The notes under the pieces are model-generated. The model was given only the letters and a program-made list of their open reading frames with translations, ran no database searches and was not told the DNA's origin. The position numbers were made by a program, and so were the translations under genes. DNA of 64,000 nucleotides from Linnemannia elongata (Eukaryota; Mortierellomycota; Mortierellomycetes; Mortierellales; Mortierellaceae). Positions 1 to 12,370 of this stretch are shown here, piece by piece. How positions within the stretch are numbered: the first letter of the stretch is position 1; each line of letters begins with the position of its first letter. The stretch spans positions 2,812,001-2,876,000 of the forward strand of contig JAXBDG010000001.1 of assembly GCA_036320915.1 (NCBI GenBank). The letters run 5' to 3'.

Positions 1-138
1 TTTTACTCAGCATCCACCTACCTCTTATCGCACCTAAACCTCAACACTCTTATCCCTCTCGCTTTATACTCTCATCCCCGCTTGCTTAAACCATTAACAA
101 CAGCATATACCAACAACCAAAGCACGGACACACACATC
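1..138 (+). promoter_or_regulatory. Leader/upstream region of the RPC8 gene
   Basis: The bases before the first ATG are C/T/A-rich with few G, as before most other starts in this window. No clear TATA element is visible. The window begins here, so the promoter may be truncated. Confidence 0.3.
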
Positions 139-1225
139 ATGTTTAACCTCGCAGAGATGAAAGATACGATCAAGATCGAGCCTTCTGGATTCAGGAAGAA
201 GAAGGCTCAGGCTATCACAGACGAGATCAACCGCAAATATGCCAACAAGGTACGCACTTGGGTACCGATTTGTTTCTATGCCAGGATGGGAGCATTGCAT
301 AATTTGCTACCATAGTTAGACAATCAGAACGAGGAGGCCAAGCGTGATCAGGGACATTGTGAACATACGTCTCGGACGTCGTCGGACCAACATAATAACC
401 GAGAACTTCTCTCCCTCTTTCATTTGCGTGGACACGATTCATGATAATAGGTTTTGCAGGATGTGGGATTATGTATCGCAATGCACGACATTCTGTACGC
501 GAGTGAAGGATTTATTCATCATGGAGACGGCTGCAGTTATGTCACGGTTCATTTCCGCCTAGTGATCTTCCGCCCATTTGTTGGTGAGATCATCACAGGA
601 AAGATCCGGTCCTGCAACCAGGAGGGTGTTCGAGGTATGCCTCTTCTTTTCATCTCTTGGTCATTGTTTGACCCTTGGTGGCGGAGCAAAAAATACTGCT
701 TTATGGACACAGCGGACGACCACAATGACTCATTTTGTCTGACAAACGCCCCCTTTCTATTACCTCTCTCATCACTCTATATATTTAGTCACATTGGGAT
801 TTTTTGACGATATTTTTATTCCTTACCACTACCTTCAGGAGAACTCTGAGTTCAATGCAGATGAGCAGGTCTGGGTGTGGATGTACGACGAGAACGAGAT
901 GTTTATGGATCTGGAGGAGACTATCCGGTTTAGAGTCGAGTCAGAACAGTTCTTTGATACATCGCCATCTGTCCGTCCCAAGAAGGAGGGTGTGGACACG
1001 CCGGACCTTAGCGCAAATTCTGCCAAACAGGCGCCGTACTCGCTCACTGTAAGTTGTTTGCTTTCTTTTTTTTTGTTTGCATGCCAAGGTATTCGCGTGT
1101 GGACGGACATAAGACGAGGGATTACTAACCGGTGTTGTTTTTTCTTCCTGTCTTGTATTTTTATGGGTTAATAGTGCTCAATTCATGGAGATGGTCTCGG
1201 CTTGCTCTCTTGGTGGGGTGCATAG
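139..1225 (+). CDS. RPC25: DNA-directed RNA polymerase III subunit RPC8 (Rpc25/POLR3H)
   Basis: The protein pairs with RPC9 to form the stalk of RNA polymerase III, which transcribes tRNA and 5S genes and needs the stalk for initiation. Exons are 139-249, 460-634, 789-1048 and 1175-1225. All junctions are GT-AG with consistent phase, giving 198 residues, close to the roughly 200-212 usual for the family. The N-terminal RPB7/SHS2-like half (MFNLAEMKDTI, then DVGLCIAMHDI and HGDGCSYVTVHFR) is followed by the OB-fold half with VTLGFFDDIFIP and EQVWVW. The last exon encodes GDGLGLLSWWGA and a stop, matching the conserved RPC8 end. An upstream in-frame ATG at 82 exists, but 139 matches the family start. 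The gene is single and intact. Identification is firm from the family pattern, although intron ends were placed by eye. Confidence 0.93.
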
Positions 1226-1907
1226 AACCATGCATGGACAAGCAACGCACACATTTTAGCATATTAAAAAAAAAACAAGCAACAGCATGGACACATACTA
1301 AAGTGCAGGCAAGACTAAAGCTGTCGATTGGAGAGAAGCGATGAGAGACCCTGTAATTTCTTGCTCGTGGTACCTGGATCGCTTTTCGTTTCAGAACCCT
1401 TCGATTTTCGGCTAGAGGGGGAGACGGTAAGAAGGGGAAGGGAAGAGGGGACAGCGATGATCAACCCTCCGCTCCAGACTTCTCCAGGGTCCCGAAACTC
1501 AGCTCATGCACCAAAGATGAACTGTTCAAATCACTGATCGTCCTGGCCTGTGCAAGTTCGTGTTGATTTGTACCCTCTATATCTCGACAACAAAAGAAAA
1601 CAGAGGTGGATGAATACATGCTGAAAGAACAGCGAGATAAAGGCGGCCAACAATCAAGAGTAACAAGAGACAAAACAAAAAAAATAACATACCATGAGTG
1701 GGTCAACTTACCCACTTATAGGGTTTAGTTCACTTACAACTCTTGTATCTTTCTCACCACAACCCTCTCTCTCTCACTCCTGCCGCCCCACTTCTATTTT
1801 CTCTGCTCACAACCCCTCTCGAACATTCACTCACCACCTTCACTGCCATCATCTGAATCAACTACTCCACAACCATCACCACCAAGCACTCCAGCCTCAA
1901 TTAGCTA
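1226..1907. other. Intergenic region between RPC8 and the LRR gene
   Basis: No supported gene. The last 200 bases are C/T-rich with CA/CT runs, typical of the leaders before starts in this window, and probably hold the promoter and 5' UTR of the downstream LRR gene. Confidence 0.5.
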
Positions 1908-4900
1908 ATGAGGCCATTTCAAAGATTCCGACTACACGATCTTGTCTTGAACCTCGCTATCCGTCAGGACGACGATGGTCCGCCCTACAGTCAACTGACC
2001 GATGTCCAAGAAGCTTTCCCGGGTGCCATGCTCTTCAAACTTGATGATATCGTTCTCAACTTTCTCGAAGACGAAAGCAAAAAAAAGTAAGCGCCTTCAC
2101 AAGAATAGCGACTTTACTAGCCCTATGCAGTTTACTAAGTTAACGAACTCATCAATTATATACCTTCCTTTGGATAGGTATGAGCCCAAGAGAATCGCCC
2201 ACTACCCTGACGACATCATCGACATCATTGCTGGTCCTGTTCCTGCCCCTGTATGCCCTCCCGTCCCTTTCTCCAGTACAACCAGGACCCAAAACAACAT
2301 AGATAATCAGAGTCACCAATCTCAATTGCTCTCGACTCATGACTTGGACCTCTCTGTGTCCAATCTATCTCTTAAGCCCTTCCCTCACACAATCTCGAGC
2401 GCCCTCGTCCCCGCCACCTCGCCACCCCTCTCCTCTTTGTGTGATCTAACCAACCTCGCCACCCTACAGACAACATCTATCGTCCGTCCCATAGCGATGC
2501 TCTCGACTATGGCTAGGGACATAACACAGCTTCAGCAGCAGCTCGAACACTCAACTGACCAGCAGTCAGTCTATCACCAACAGCAAATGCAGCAACTCAT
2601 CAACATGGTGCAGCAGCAGAACGACATGGTCGCACAACAAAACGAGTTGGTCCGGCAGCAAAATGTTATGCTTCAGGAGCAGGCGGCATCAAAGGAGAGG
2701 GAGGAGAGGATGCTTCAGGAACAGGCCGAGTCCAGGATCAAGGAGGAACAGATGCTGAAGATGCAACAGGAGACGATTGACAGGCTCATTGTCAACCAGC
2801 AGCGGGTCGATGCACTTCTTGTCCAGAACTATGAGCTCCACGAGTACCCGATCCCCAGGCTCTTTGTCGTGCTTCCTGACTCCTTCAGCGACTGGGACCC
2901 CAGAAACTTTTTGATGGAGCGATTCCGCTTGTATTTCCTCTGCGAGTGTGGTGGCAACTGCGGATCAGACACAGGGCAGAGCGCATCCTCGGAACAGCCC
3001 GGTATCGACGCTACGATGGACACCAAGCCGATCCCTGTCAAGAACAGCATCCACCTCGCCAAGCATGAGGGCTATGAGCTATCGCGTCCCACCGAGTTCT
3101 TCGATCAATATGGCCCATATATCCTCGGTATACTCAGGATCCTTCAGCATTGTTTGACAATTGCTGCTATGGCTACTCCAGTTGCTGCTCTGGCTGACAG
3201 TGGCCTCAAAGATGTCATGGACGGAGTCAAGTCGATCTCCGAGAGCACTATCGAGGCCGTCGATATGTCGATCAACATCCTGGAGAGCAAGCTGGGAGAC
3301 GCCGACAGGTTCGCCACCATCGCATCCGATGGACACGATAATACCATGTTCGAGAACCTTGCTGCTCTCGAGGGAGCGGACCTCAGACGACTCGACACCT
3401 TCCTCCGCAACAACGACCAAGACAAGATCCTAGGCAACCTCTACCGGATCACAACCGAGCAAGGACACGTCAAATGGGTCTGCTTCGATCACTATCAGGA
3501 GAAGTACCGCGCAACTGCGTTGGCCTCCTTTGTCCAGTCAGTCGAAACAGGCGGCGGCAGTTACGATCCTCACCTCGGCCAAGTTACGATCAGCCTGAAT
3601 TCCGGAACCACCTCTAAGGACTTTTTTCGTCGACTTGCCACTCAGGCTCCAGCCGCCCAGAGTCTGGATGTCACCCTCGACTGGGCCTTTGGATCTGCAG
3701 ATCTGGTCACACTCGTTGATATGGTCTCCAAGTCGAATGTCAAGGTCGTCAAGCTGGATCTGAAGGACGACTACACCTCTAACGCCATCATTGCATCGCT
3801 GCGACCCGGCAAAGGACGCTATCACTCTCTCCTCGGTCTCTTGTCCAACACCAAGCTTCGCAGCCTGCAACTCTCCAACCTTTATCTCCTCGGAACCCGT
3901 ACATCGAACTTGCCCTCCAATTTCAACGCATCATGGCTCCAGAGCTTTAGCTTCTATGGACGAATCAACGAGGAGGACCAATTTCGCCTTGCCAATATCA
4001 CCTCGCATTGTTCACAACTGGTAGTTTTGAGACTCGTCACCGAAGTCTGGTGCTCCATGGGGTTGAGCTTGCAACAGGCTGTGTTCTCCCTCAAGAAGTT
4101 GCAGCGGCTTCATACTAGAGGTCTACACATCGATCAAGATAGCAACGTGAACGACGTTCGATCTATGAAGATCTTCTATTACACTGCCTTCAGGGGTTTT
4201 AGTAAGTTGACCAAAACCATCCGACAATCGGGACCTGTGCTTGAGGTTCTCATTCTCGAATCCTCTGGAACAGACGTCGATATTGTTCCTGCGGACCTAT
4301 CACCCATTCCTTTACTTGGTGGACGTGAGGGAGCACCCGTCGAACCTCTTTCCCGTGTCTTTCACCTCTCTGCACTCACACATCTCGACCTCTCAGTGCC
4401 ATTGACGGATCCATCTCTCTTGTACCTGTCGACTATCTTGCCTAGCCTGGATCTCGTCCACTTTGGATGCAACCACCAGTCACGAGGGCTTCTCCAGCAT
4501 TGCAATCTTGCTTCCTTAAAGTCCCTCTCGATAAAGGACACTGAAGGTATCGATCTGAACTTTCCGGGGACGATGGGCGACGAGACTGCTGGTCTTACTT
4601 GGGACGGACTCGAACAGCTGTACATCCGAAATGCGACCCCCGACACCAAAATAGCCACACACTTTCTACAGAGCACCCCATTGACTCGACTCTACCTGGA
4701 TTATGTTGATTCCAAACCTTTGACAGAGGTGCTCGAAGTCGTCAACCTCTCCAAGCTTCAAGAATTATCTATTCACGACTGTGGTTACTCTCCCGAAGCA
4801 GAACAAGCTCTTGCGAGAAGGACCTATGAGTTTACAGAGTCTTTGGTGATTCGATTGGACGGTTTTTCGTCCAAACTATATGACAAACGAAGTTGGATAC

Positions 4901-5025
4901 CTAGAACTGTTGTTGGTTCTTCCGACGCTCTGCTTCGTCATCGTCTAACCAACATGGGCGACGTTAGTACTGAGGAGCACCACTATCGCTTTCTACAGCA
5001 CGTTCTGCCAGTGTACTCTTTTTGA
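1908..5025 (+). CDS. Coiled-coil / leucine-rich-repeat protein (intact paralog)
   Basis: Two exons, 1908-2086 and 2178-5025 (GT-AG, phase 2), give 1,008 residues. The start was chosen because the inverted copy at 12.4-15.5 kb has the same exon-1 layout. Residues 1-85 form a small N-terminal domain ending in YEPKRIAHYPDD. About 170-275 is a Q/E-rich coiled coil with repeated QQN and LQEQ units. About 280-390 is a conserved-looking block (IPRLFVVLPDS, WDPRNF, FRLYFLCECGG, IHLAKHEGYEL, RPTEFF), of a kind I associate with large signalling-type fungal proteins; its function is unknown to me. About 475-1000 is an RNI-like LRR region opening with LGNLYRITTEQGHVKWVCFDHY. No signal peptide or membrane segment is evident. 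The role is unknown; the LRR and coiled coil suggest protein-protein interaction. The gene is intact, unlike its partner. Confidence 0.8.
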
Positions 5026-5149
5026 TCCTTTTTCTTGATCCCTTCTCATTTTTCTTGACCCTTCCTCGTCTTTCTTTTCCCCACTTCTCCTTTTTCATCT
5101 TCGTTTTCTCTTCTACTGCTTAACGTAACATAGCTAACTTGCGTGTACA

Positions 5150-5155
5150 AATAAA
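5150..5155 (+). terminator. Poly(A) signal of the LRR gene
   Basis: An AATAAA lies about 125 bases after the stop codon, in a T-rich 3' region. This position fits a cleavage and polyadenylation signal. Confidence 0.5.
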
Positions 5156-5989
5156 TCACAGTGTTGCAAACGTCCAGTTTGCTATTGCATAGGTGTGAGC
5201 ATTACATCATCCATGAAGTAGGTACAACCATGAAGGAAAAACGGAAAAGGTACTGTACAGTGGCAACAGAGCCGTCAAAACAACATAGATATGATCAACA
5301 AACGCTCCACAAAGCCAGTTCTGCTTCGTGTCCCGCGGAACAGACCCCAAAACAGCGGATCATCGATGCCCCCATCGACACTCCTGAACCCTTGCTCAGA
5401 CTCCAAGCAAGGAGATAAATTGACCCAAACTCTAGGATATGCACAAGCGGTGGGGGGACATTTTCCCAGCGCCTACTCCTACTTGTGCGCCAATAACTGG
5501 CAGCATTGCGATTCATTCCTGTAATTCATTTTCACAATGTCTCTTCTCGGTAATCACCACCCGTTGCGCGGTGTACTCATATTACCCAATTTCCTTTACT
5601 TTGTCACTTCTCTTACTCTGTTTCCTTATATCACTTTCATACCTCCCTCCCATTGTCGCTCTCATTCTACTTTTCCATGTCTTGACCTATATGCTTTTCC
5701 GTGTTCTTATCCATATCCATTTCCGTGTCGAAGTCAATAACTACTTATTTATACGAGAATTAAAATGGGCTCCAACATGAGAACCACGACCTAGATTCTA
5801 CTGGAGGCTTTTGAACGAACACCGATCTGAGCACCCCCTCAGGACTAGCTCGAAATCCCCACAACAACCGAGCCGGTGGAGCTCAGGGAAACAGACAACG
5901 TCCTTCTTGTTCATCTTCTCCAGCATATCTTTGACGTCCCGAAGACCTAGGATTTCATATTATCCCTCAGCTTTGTATCCTCAGCGCCT
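5156..5989. other. Intergenic region, possibly with decayed 5' sequence of a monooxygenase copy
   Basis: No intact gene. A T/C-rich stretch at 5560-5740 resembles a leader. The 5800-5990 segment could be the unrecognisable 5' part of the following pseudogene, but I could not align it convincingly with the intact copies. Confidence 0.3.
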
Positions 5990-7110
5990 TCTCGCAACAT
6001 CATGCCGTGAGCACCGATGTTGTTGTTCAGTCGACCCTCTTCAAGAAGTACCTGGGAAAGACACAGATTGGGTGATTGTACAGAACCTCTTCACCTGAAA
6101 CTGTTTTTCATTGGCGGATAACCGGATTGGGTGGGGGGGGGGTTGAAGGTCAAGTCCGGGAGGAGAATCCTTCAAAGGAGGGTGGATGGGGGTTTGAGTA
6201 CTGCGTCGAGTTCAGGGGCGTTGTGTGAGGAGGTTAAGGAGCTCACAATCCCGTTGGAAAGGACGATGGGTGGTTTGATCCGGGTTTCGCCCCAAAGATT
6301 GCATGAAGCTCTTGGAGGAGAAGTTGCTTGAGGGTATCAGCGCACTATTCTTATAGGGGGTGGTAAGACGGCTTTTCTTTATTTCATGTGGCTCTTATTT
6401 GATCTATGAATGTTGTGTTGGAGATATGCAACGTACTCACTCATCTTTGTCTTCTAGTATGTCATAAGGTACAAGAAGCAGACAAATGGCGGTTGCATAA
6501 TCAAAGCTAATTGGCGATCAGGCTAATAAAGCTATCCGAGACTTTTAACCTACTTCATGTCTTTAACTAATTGATGCCATCCACTGAACTGATTCGTTAC
6601 TGATGTGTAGATCCTCCCTTATGTCGGTCAAGGCGCAGTGAACGCTATGAAGGACGCGGTGATCCTCGCAAACACTATACGAGATCCAAGACGCGGTCTC
6701 CAAGAACATCACTGCAGCTTTTGAAGACTACCGCGTACAGCTGTATTACCTATGCTGTTGAGTCGCGTAATGCCAGCAAGATGCCCACCATGCTCATGGT
6801 TGGCTAGGTATGCTCTCACTTATGCCTTTTTCTATAATCTACTCTTTGTTCCGTTGATATCCCCGTATTGCAGATCACGAATCAGACTTATGATGACTAG
6901 CGCAGCATGTACGTTTTTTTTCCACAAATGAAATACATATTGGAGTGACACGAACACTTACTCTGTCCATTCATGTTAATTGTGACATCAAAGTCCTTCC
7001 AAAGAGCGCTGAACTGCCGTCCCCAGGCGTCTTTCCTGGAACGTATCCTCGACCGGGGCAACAATTCCTATCCTGCCCCAAAAGGCGTTCTTGCGGTATA
7101 CTGCTCTCGG
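5990..7110 (+). pseudogene. Decayed FAD-dependent monooxygenase (3' half)
   Basis: Broken copy of the monooxygenases at 9.3-11.6 kb and 26.7-28.6 kb. Recognisable pieces in order are TDWVIVQNLFT, then FSLADNRIGWG (matching FSLTNNRIGWG), LTIPLERTMGGLI, LEEKLLEG, a CHK microexon (6458-6468), ILPYVGQGAVNAMKDAVILAN at about 6611, TMLMVG just before a GTATGC donor at 6808, and a frameshifted LNCRPQASF near 7008. Stops and small indels break the frame several times, and the N-terminal FAD-binding GxGxxG exon is not visible. Splice sites around the 11-base microexon are still recognisable, so decay looks fairly recent. It lies directly downstream of the LRR gene in the same orientation. Outer limits are approximate. 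Confidence 0.75.
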
Positions 7111-9307
7111 AAGAAATAGCAGGAGGAGATAGAAGAGGGGTAGCCTCATGTCCGATGCAGTCCTGTTGACGTTGGAGCCGTTTGCTTAAATGATAACGAT
7201 TGCATTTGATATTTTTTGGTGTAGTTCTTTTGTGTGATGGATGCACTGACGGTGGGTCCTTGACGATATTACTGTTACCCATGCACTTTTTGCATTCTCT
7301 TGTTTCCAAAAGCTGGTAAAGAATTTGGGGTGAAGAGCCTATTAGTAGCAATCGCCAAGACACAAAACGGTGTCTTTATTAATTGCGCCATGCGCAGTCG
7401 ACTGAATGGTGGTACGGCTGCAAGGGTGGTGATTATTCAAGGCAAGACACGGAGGATATGAACGAGTGAAAAATTAGAATTAGCCCGATGTCTAGTTTGA
7501 ATGCGTAAATTTCGCTCTCCCTGTCAACGAACGACTGCACCAATAGATTTGTGATGAGGGGCAAGGTACGAACCGTGCCACAGATGAGGGCGTTGCCTTT
7601 GAAAGGTAGTGAGGCGATTGGTTAGGATCAGAGGGAAAAGGGAGGGTTACTTCTTACCAAGTGGACGATACGGCTCCAAACCGACGAGAAGACAACACAG
7701 AAGTATAGTGTCTTTCATGCCTTTGTTGTTTTTTGTTTCTCGTCTTTCTTGCTTTTCTTTTCGTGCCCCTGAATTTTTGGCGCGAATTCATCGCAGATGT
7801 TGGGAAGGGACCCTTGGTTATTTTCTTATCCTCTCCAAAAGCATGACCATTGCTCTTTTTTTTTTTTGTATGGACCAGACATCCGTCTGTTCATAGTAGA
7901 ACTCCAAAGTTGAGAAATAAAAAAGGAGAGCAAAGGGGAGATGGGGCAGATGTGCCGTCGCATTAACGCATGCAGACGGGACTGAAAGGCCTTGATGCAT
8001 TACTGGTACATGCAAATAAGTGGAACGATAATCTAGACCCCGTCAATTGCTTCTCCATCATACCAATACAAACGAAGAGAGAGCGACGTCGTTTTCTACC
8101 TGACAGTGAAGATGTGGGCGATCCATGTACCACCTTGGATGTACAATTAATATCCCCGCTTGCTTGACTTCTTCCTCCATGGTTCAAGGTTTGCCGCGCC
8201 CAATTTTGCTCACAGAAGAAAAAGAAAAACAAAGCAAAAAAAATAGTGAGACAGAGAGGAACGTGGCGATGAGGGTGATTATCGACTTTCGCTCTCTCTT
8301 TTCCTTCACTTTTCTGTCTCTCCTTTGCTGCCTTGCCAGCCCATCGAAGAAATGCTCCGCTCGTTCATGCCGTCTCTCGTCTATGTTCACTCCTTCCCTT
8401 CTTCCTTCATTGCTTTTTTTTTTTTTTTTTATTTTGCTCTCGCATTGTCGTTGTGCTCACAACAATAATGAACAGGGGCATACGTTTACACAACAAAGAG
8501 CAGATTAGGAAAAAAGAGAGGGAAGAGAGAGAGAGAAAGAGAGGGAATTGAGAAGTGCTGTAGGAGCTGAATTATCGGTTTGGCTTGGCTTGGGCTAAGG
8601 TTTGGAGGGGTCGTTTAGGAAAACAAGAAGAAAAGGGCTGGACCATCTCTCTCCCCCTTTGTTTTCTGTTGTTGACAAGAAACCATTCATCTTCTCGGCA
8701 GCAAAAACAAAACAAAAACAAAAAGCAAAACAACAAATAAATGAGAGCAGACGCTACTTACATGTTCCAGTATGGGATTTGCATGTACTTCTTGTTTGTT
8801 ACAGCATTGGGGTTGTTGTTGTGGTTATTTCTTGTTTTCACTACGGGCAATGGGTGGAGGACAGTGGACAGGGGCAAAGAAAACGAGGAATGGGTCCGAT
8901 GCTGGCTTACCTTACTTCAGCCGCTCCATTCCTCCTTCTTGGTGTCACCCAACTGTGCCACATCTCCTTGTCCCCCCAGAATTCCTTCAGACCTCGTTTT
9001 TCTGTCTCTTCCCTTTCGCTTCCCTTCCTTACCTTCTACACTCCTTTGCACTTGTTCATAATCGTTCAACTCCATTACCCTCCTCCCTTCAGTCCACTCA
9101 TTCACACACTCTTCACACATACAAGCTCATTTCATTCGTTACATTCCTCATTCACCTCTCTGTCCTTCCCACCCGCTCCTCCCACTCCTCGACCTTGTCA
9201 CGCCCTCCCCTACACCTACTTGGGCTGTTCAAAGAATATTCCCTCACAACACCAATTCGCTGCCTTTCCTCGATTTTTCATTCTCTCACATTACCAACCT
9301 ATCAACA
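7111..9307. other. Long intergenic region
   Basis: No supported gene. It contains homopolymer runs (T at about 7856-7867, T at about 8415-8430), GA-rich sequence at 8510-8550 and a C/T-rich leader from about 8990 to the start codon of the following monooxygenase. Open frames here are low-complexity and lack splice or family support. Confidence 0.5.
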
Positions 9308-11612
9308 ATGAACGACGAACCACCACCATCCGTAATGATCGTCGGCGCTGGTCTGGGAGGACTCACCCTTGCGATTCTTCTCCAGAGGGCCGGCATTGAG
9401 TACCAGGTCTTTGAAAAGAGCACAGAAATCAAACCCTTCGGTACTCACCCGCTGTCCTCTCTTTCACTTGTGTCGACTTTCTACGTTCCACCAGTCGAGG
9501 AGGAGTAATGTTCGACTAACGCCATCTTTGTACTTTTCCTTTCTTTACCTGCTTCGACTTATCATCCAACAGGCAGTGCAATCGCTCTAGGACCCAATAT
9601 CCTCCCTCTGTTCACTCAATTGGGTTTGTATGAGGAGTTCCTGGCGATCGCAAAACCCGTCAATCATATCACCATCCACAAGGCTCAAGGCATGCGCCGA
9701 ATGGGCGCCGTTGACATTGAAGAACATATCGAAAGGTAACAACAAGGACATCCACGCCCTGCTTACCTTCCTGACCCCCCCTCCCTTGTTTACATTGCCA
9801 ATGTTTATGGTTTCTGCTCTCCTCCTCCTCCCTCTTTTTCGTCTTTGATGCTCCCATCTGTTCACCGATAAACAACATCTATATTATTTTGTTGACCGTG
9901 CTCAGACACGCACCCCTTGTGGTTCAGCATTTTCAAACTAAAAAAAATCATACCGTTGACTGACGCCTACATTTCATATTGCTGTTGTTTTTAGAAGTGG
10001 GTACAGTAGTTACGTCTGTTCGCGGCCGGACCTCTACGACCTCCTCATCTCGCAGATCCCCAAATCCCGCATCTCCTTCGGAAAACGAGTCCTTTCCCTG
10101 GTACAAGGTGACAATGGCGCTCAAATCCAGACTGCAGATGGAGGAGTATATGAGGCTGATATCCTTGTCGGGGCTGATGGTGGTTACAGTGCAGTCCGTC
10201 AAGCAATGTATGAAAAACTGAAGAAAAAAGGACTCATACCACCAGCGGATCTAGAAAAGATGGCATTGAATCATACGACGATGGTGGGTGTGACGAGGCC
10301 GTTGGATCTGGACAAGTACCCCCTACTGAGGCAGCAGTATAAGTCCTTTAGTCGGGCTGACTGGGTTATTGGTAAGTGTGAAGGGGATGAAGAAAAGGAG
10401 AGAATGTAGAAACAAGATGTACTGACTGTTGTTTATTTTTTGTTCAGCCCAATTCAAACCTTAACCGTTTTTCTTCAACTTAAAACAATAGGTCATGGAC
10501 CGTTCACATGGAGTTACTTTTCATTAACGAACAACAGGATTGGTTGGGGCTTCGGGACACAGATATTGACGGAAGAACTTCAACGAGAAAACGACACCAC
10601 GAGGAGTTCAGACTGGGGACCAGAGTCAACGCAGGCATTGTGTGGGCAAATTCAGGACTATGAGATTCCTATTGGAGGGACTATGGGCGATCTGATCCAT
10701 GAAACGCCGCGGGATTCAATCTCAAGGATGATGTTGGAGGAAAAATTGTTTGAGACTTGGTACCATCAAAGAACTGTGCTCATCGGCGATGGTTAGTGCA
10801 CTTGGAACTGTGTTCGACTGGTACTTTATTGTGCATGAAATTATTAACGACGAGTTCATTAACACTCTCATTCGTCAAACATTCTTTTCTTCGTTCAATC
10901 TCATAGCATGTCACAGGGTAGGTTTTTCACTGCACCGCCTACCCTTTTCCTTTATACCTCACATACTAGCAAGCTAATCATGTATTATACCTTTTCATTT
11001 GACAGATATCGCCGTACTCAGGACAGGGACCGGTAAACGCGATGGAGGACGCCGTGATTCTAGCCAACGCCATCTACGAGATCAGAGCAGTCAATTCCGA
11101 AAACATCACCACCGCTTTCCAGGACTATTATGAGGAACGATACCCGCATGCTGTGGAACAACTCAAATTCAGTAAACTCTTTACCATGCTCATGGCTGGA
11201 CAGGTACGAAAAAAAATATATTCTCTTATGAATTTAAAAGCATTGAGGACATGTCATCTATCGGACCACATTTCCGAGCATCATCTAATATCTATGTCCT
11301 TTTTTTATTTTTATCCGCTTCACTTTTTGCTATTTTGCACAAAACTAGACATGGAAGGAAAGTCTAATGCGGCGGTTTGTCTTGAGCCACATGTCAAAAT
11401 ACTTTCAACGACGAAACTATGCCAAAACACTCAACTACCGTCCCCAGGCTTCTTTTCTCCCAAGGGTCCCCGACCGGGGGATCATACCAGTCCTGCCGCA
11501 AAAGCCCTCAAAACGATATGAAGAGAGACTATTAGCAGAGCGGTTGGCAGCAAACACGGCTTCGAAGACTCCTTCGTCTGGATTTATGGCTACTGCTGCT
11601 TCTGCGGTTTGA
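9308..11612 (+). CDS. FAD-dependent monooxygenase, class A (seven exons)
   Basis: Predicted flavoprotein hydroxylase of the PHBH fold, using FAD and NAD(P)H to hydroxylate a small, unknown substrate. Exons are 9308-9440, 9573-9735, 9995-10371, 10492-10791, 10907-10917, 11006-11203 and 11349-11612; phases agree throughout and give 481 residues. Visible motifs are the Rossmann GAGLGGLTLA near residue 13, the DG motif GADGGYSAVR, and the GD motif, LIGDACHR, assembled across the 11-base fifth exon. The last exon carries the family tail LNYRPQASFLPRVPDRG. SPYSGQGPVNAMEDAV replaces the usual MPYVGQGA sequence. The gene resembles the minus-strand copy at 26.7-28.6 kb but has three more introns. No membrane anchor or targeting signal is obvious. 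The substrate cannot be told from sequence. Confidence 0.85.
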
Positions 11613-11639
11613 AATAACCGCCAGTTTTTCGTTTGGTAA

Positions 11640-11645
11640 AATAAA
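11640..11645 (+). terminator. Poly(A) signal of the monooxygenase gene
   Basis: AATAAA 28 bases after the stop codon, a plausible polyadenylation signal. Confidence 0.5.
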
Positions 11646-12370
11646 GACACCATACTCTGCGAATATCAAGTTCGTCCAATTTGTCGTGTTGTCAAAAATG
11701 ACCCATTTGGAGGGAGTTTCACCGATTACTCTCTTCTCTCTTTTTATCTTTGTTATATTCCCGTTATTTATACGCTGGATTTGAATTTGCTGCTACTGAT
11801 GGTGATGACGAAACTATGAAGGACCCGGTATTAAGTTTTGAATGCTGTGTAGTGTAAACGAGAGAAAAAACACTCTTCTCAAACAACCAGCAAAGTTCCA
11901 AGAGGGAATTTTCAATTGATTTTCTTTATGTTAATCATCCCAAGGCATCGAAGTTTAAAGTCTTACATGCCTAACTACCCGCTACTGCTTGTTCATACTA
12001 AGGAATCGGTTTCAAATTATATTGGTGGTTCATGACTGAGGAGTGTCAATGGTCAGGCGTTGGCGGTGCATAGTTTTGGGACCTGCTCACCATAAACGGG
12101 GTAGGAATGATCCTTATTTTTATTATCCTATAGTTTTATTTGGCATTCATTTTACAACTGTACAATACCTTTTCTCTTGCCACTTTATGTTTGTTTTTCT
12201 TTCGTTGATGGGGTCATTAAATGCTCATTTTAATGCCAACTTGAACTCGATCTTTTTTTGCTGTCGTATTTTATGTCTGAGTGCACACTATTCGAGTCGC
12301 TAACAACGCACGAAAACAAAGACGAAGAGGGAGAAGGAGGAAAGGGGAGAGGCGTTAGAAAAGAAGCTCT
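11646..12370. other. Intergenic region between convergent genes
   Basis: A/T-rich sequence with no supported gene. It separates the 3' ends of the plus-strand monooxygenase and the minus-strand LRR pseudogene. Confidence 0.5.

Noticed and set aside
8602..9399. Long open frames upstream of the 9308 monooxygenase
   Set aside because: C/T-rich leader sequence; the real start is the ATG at 9308 just before the FAD-binding motif.
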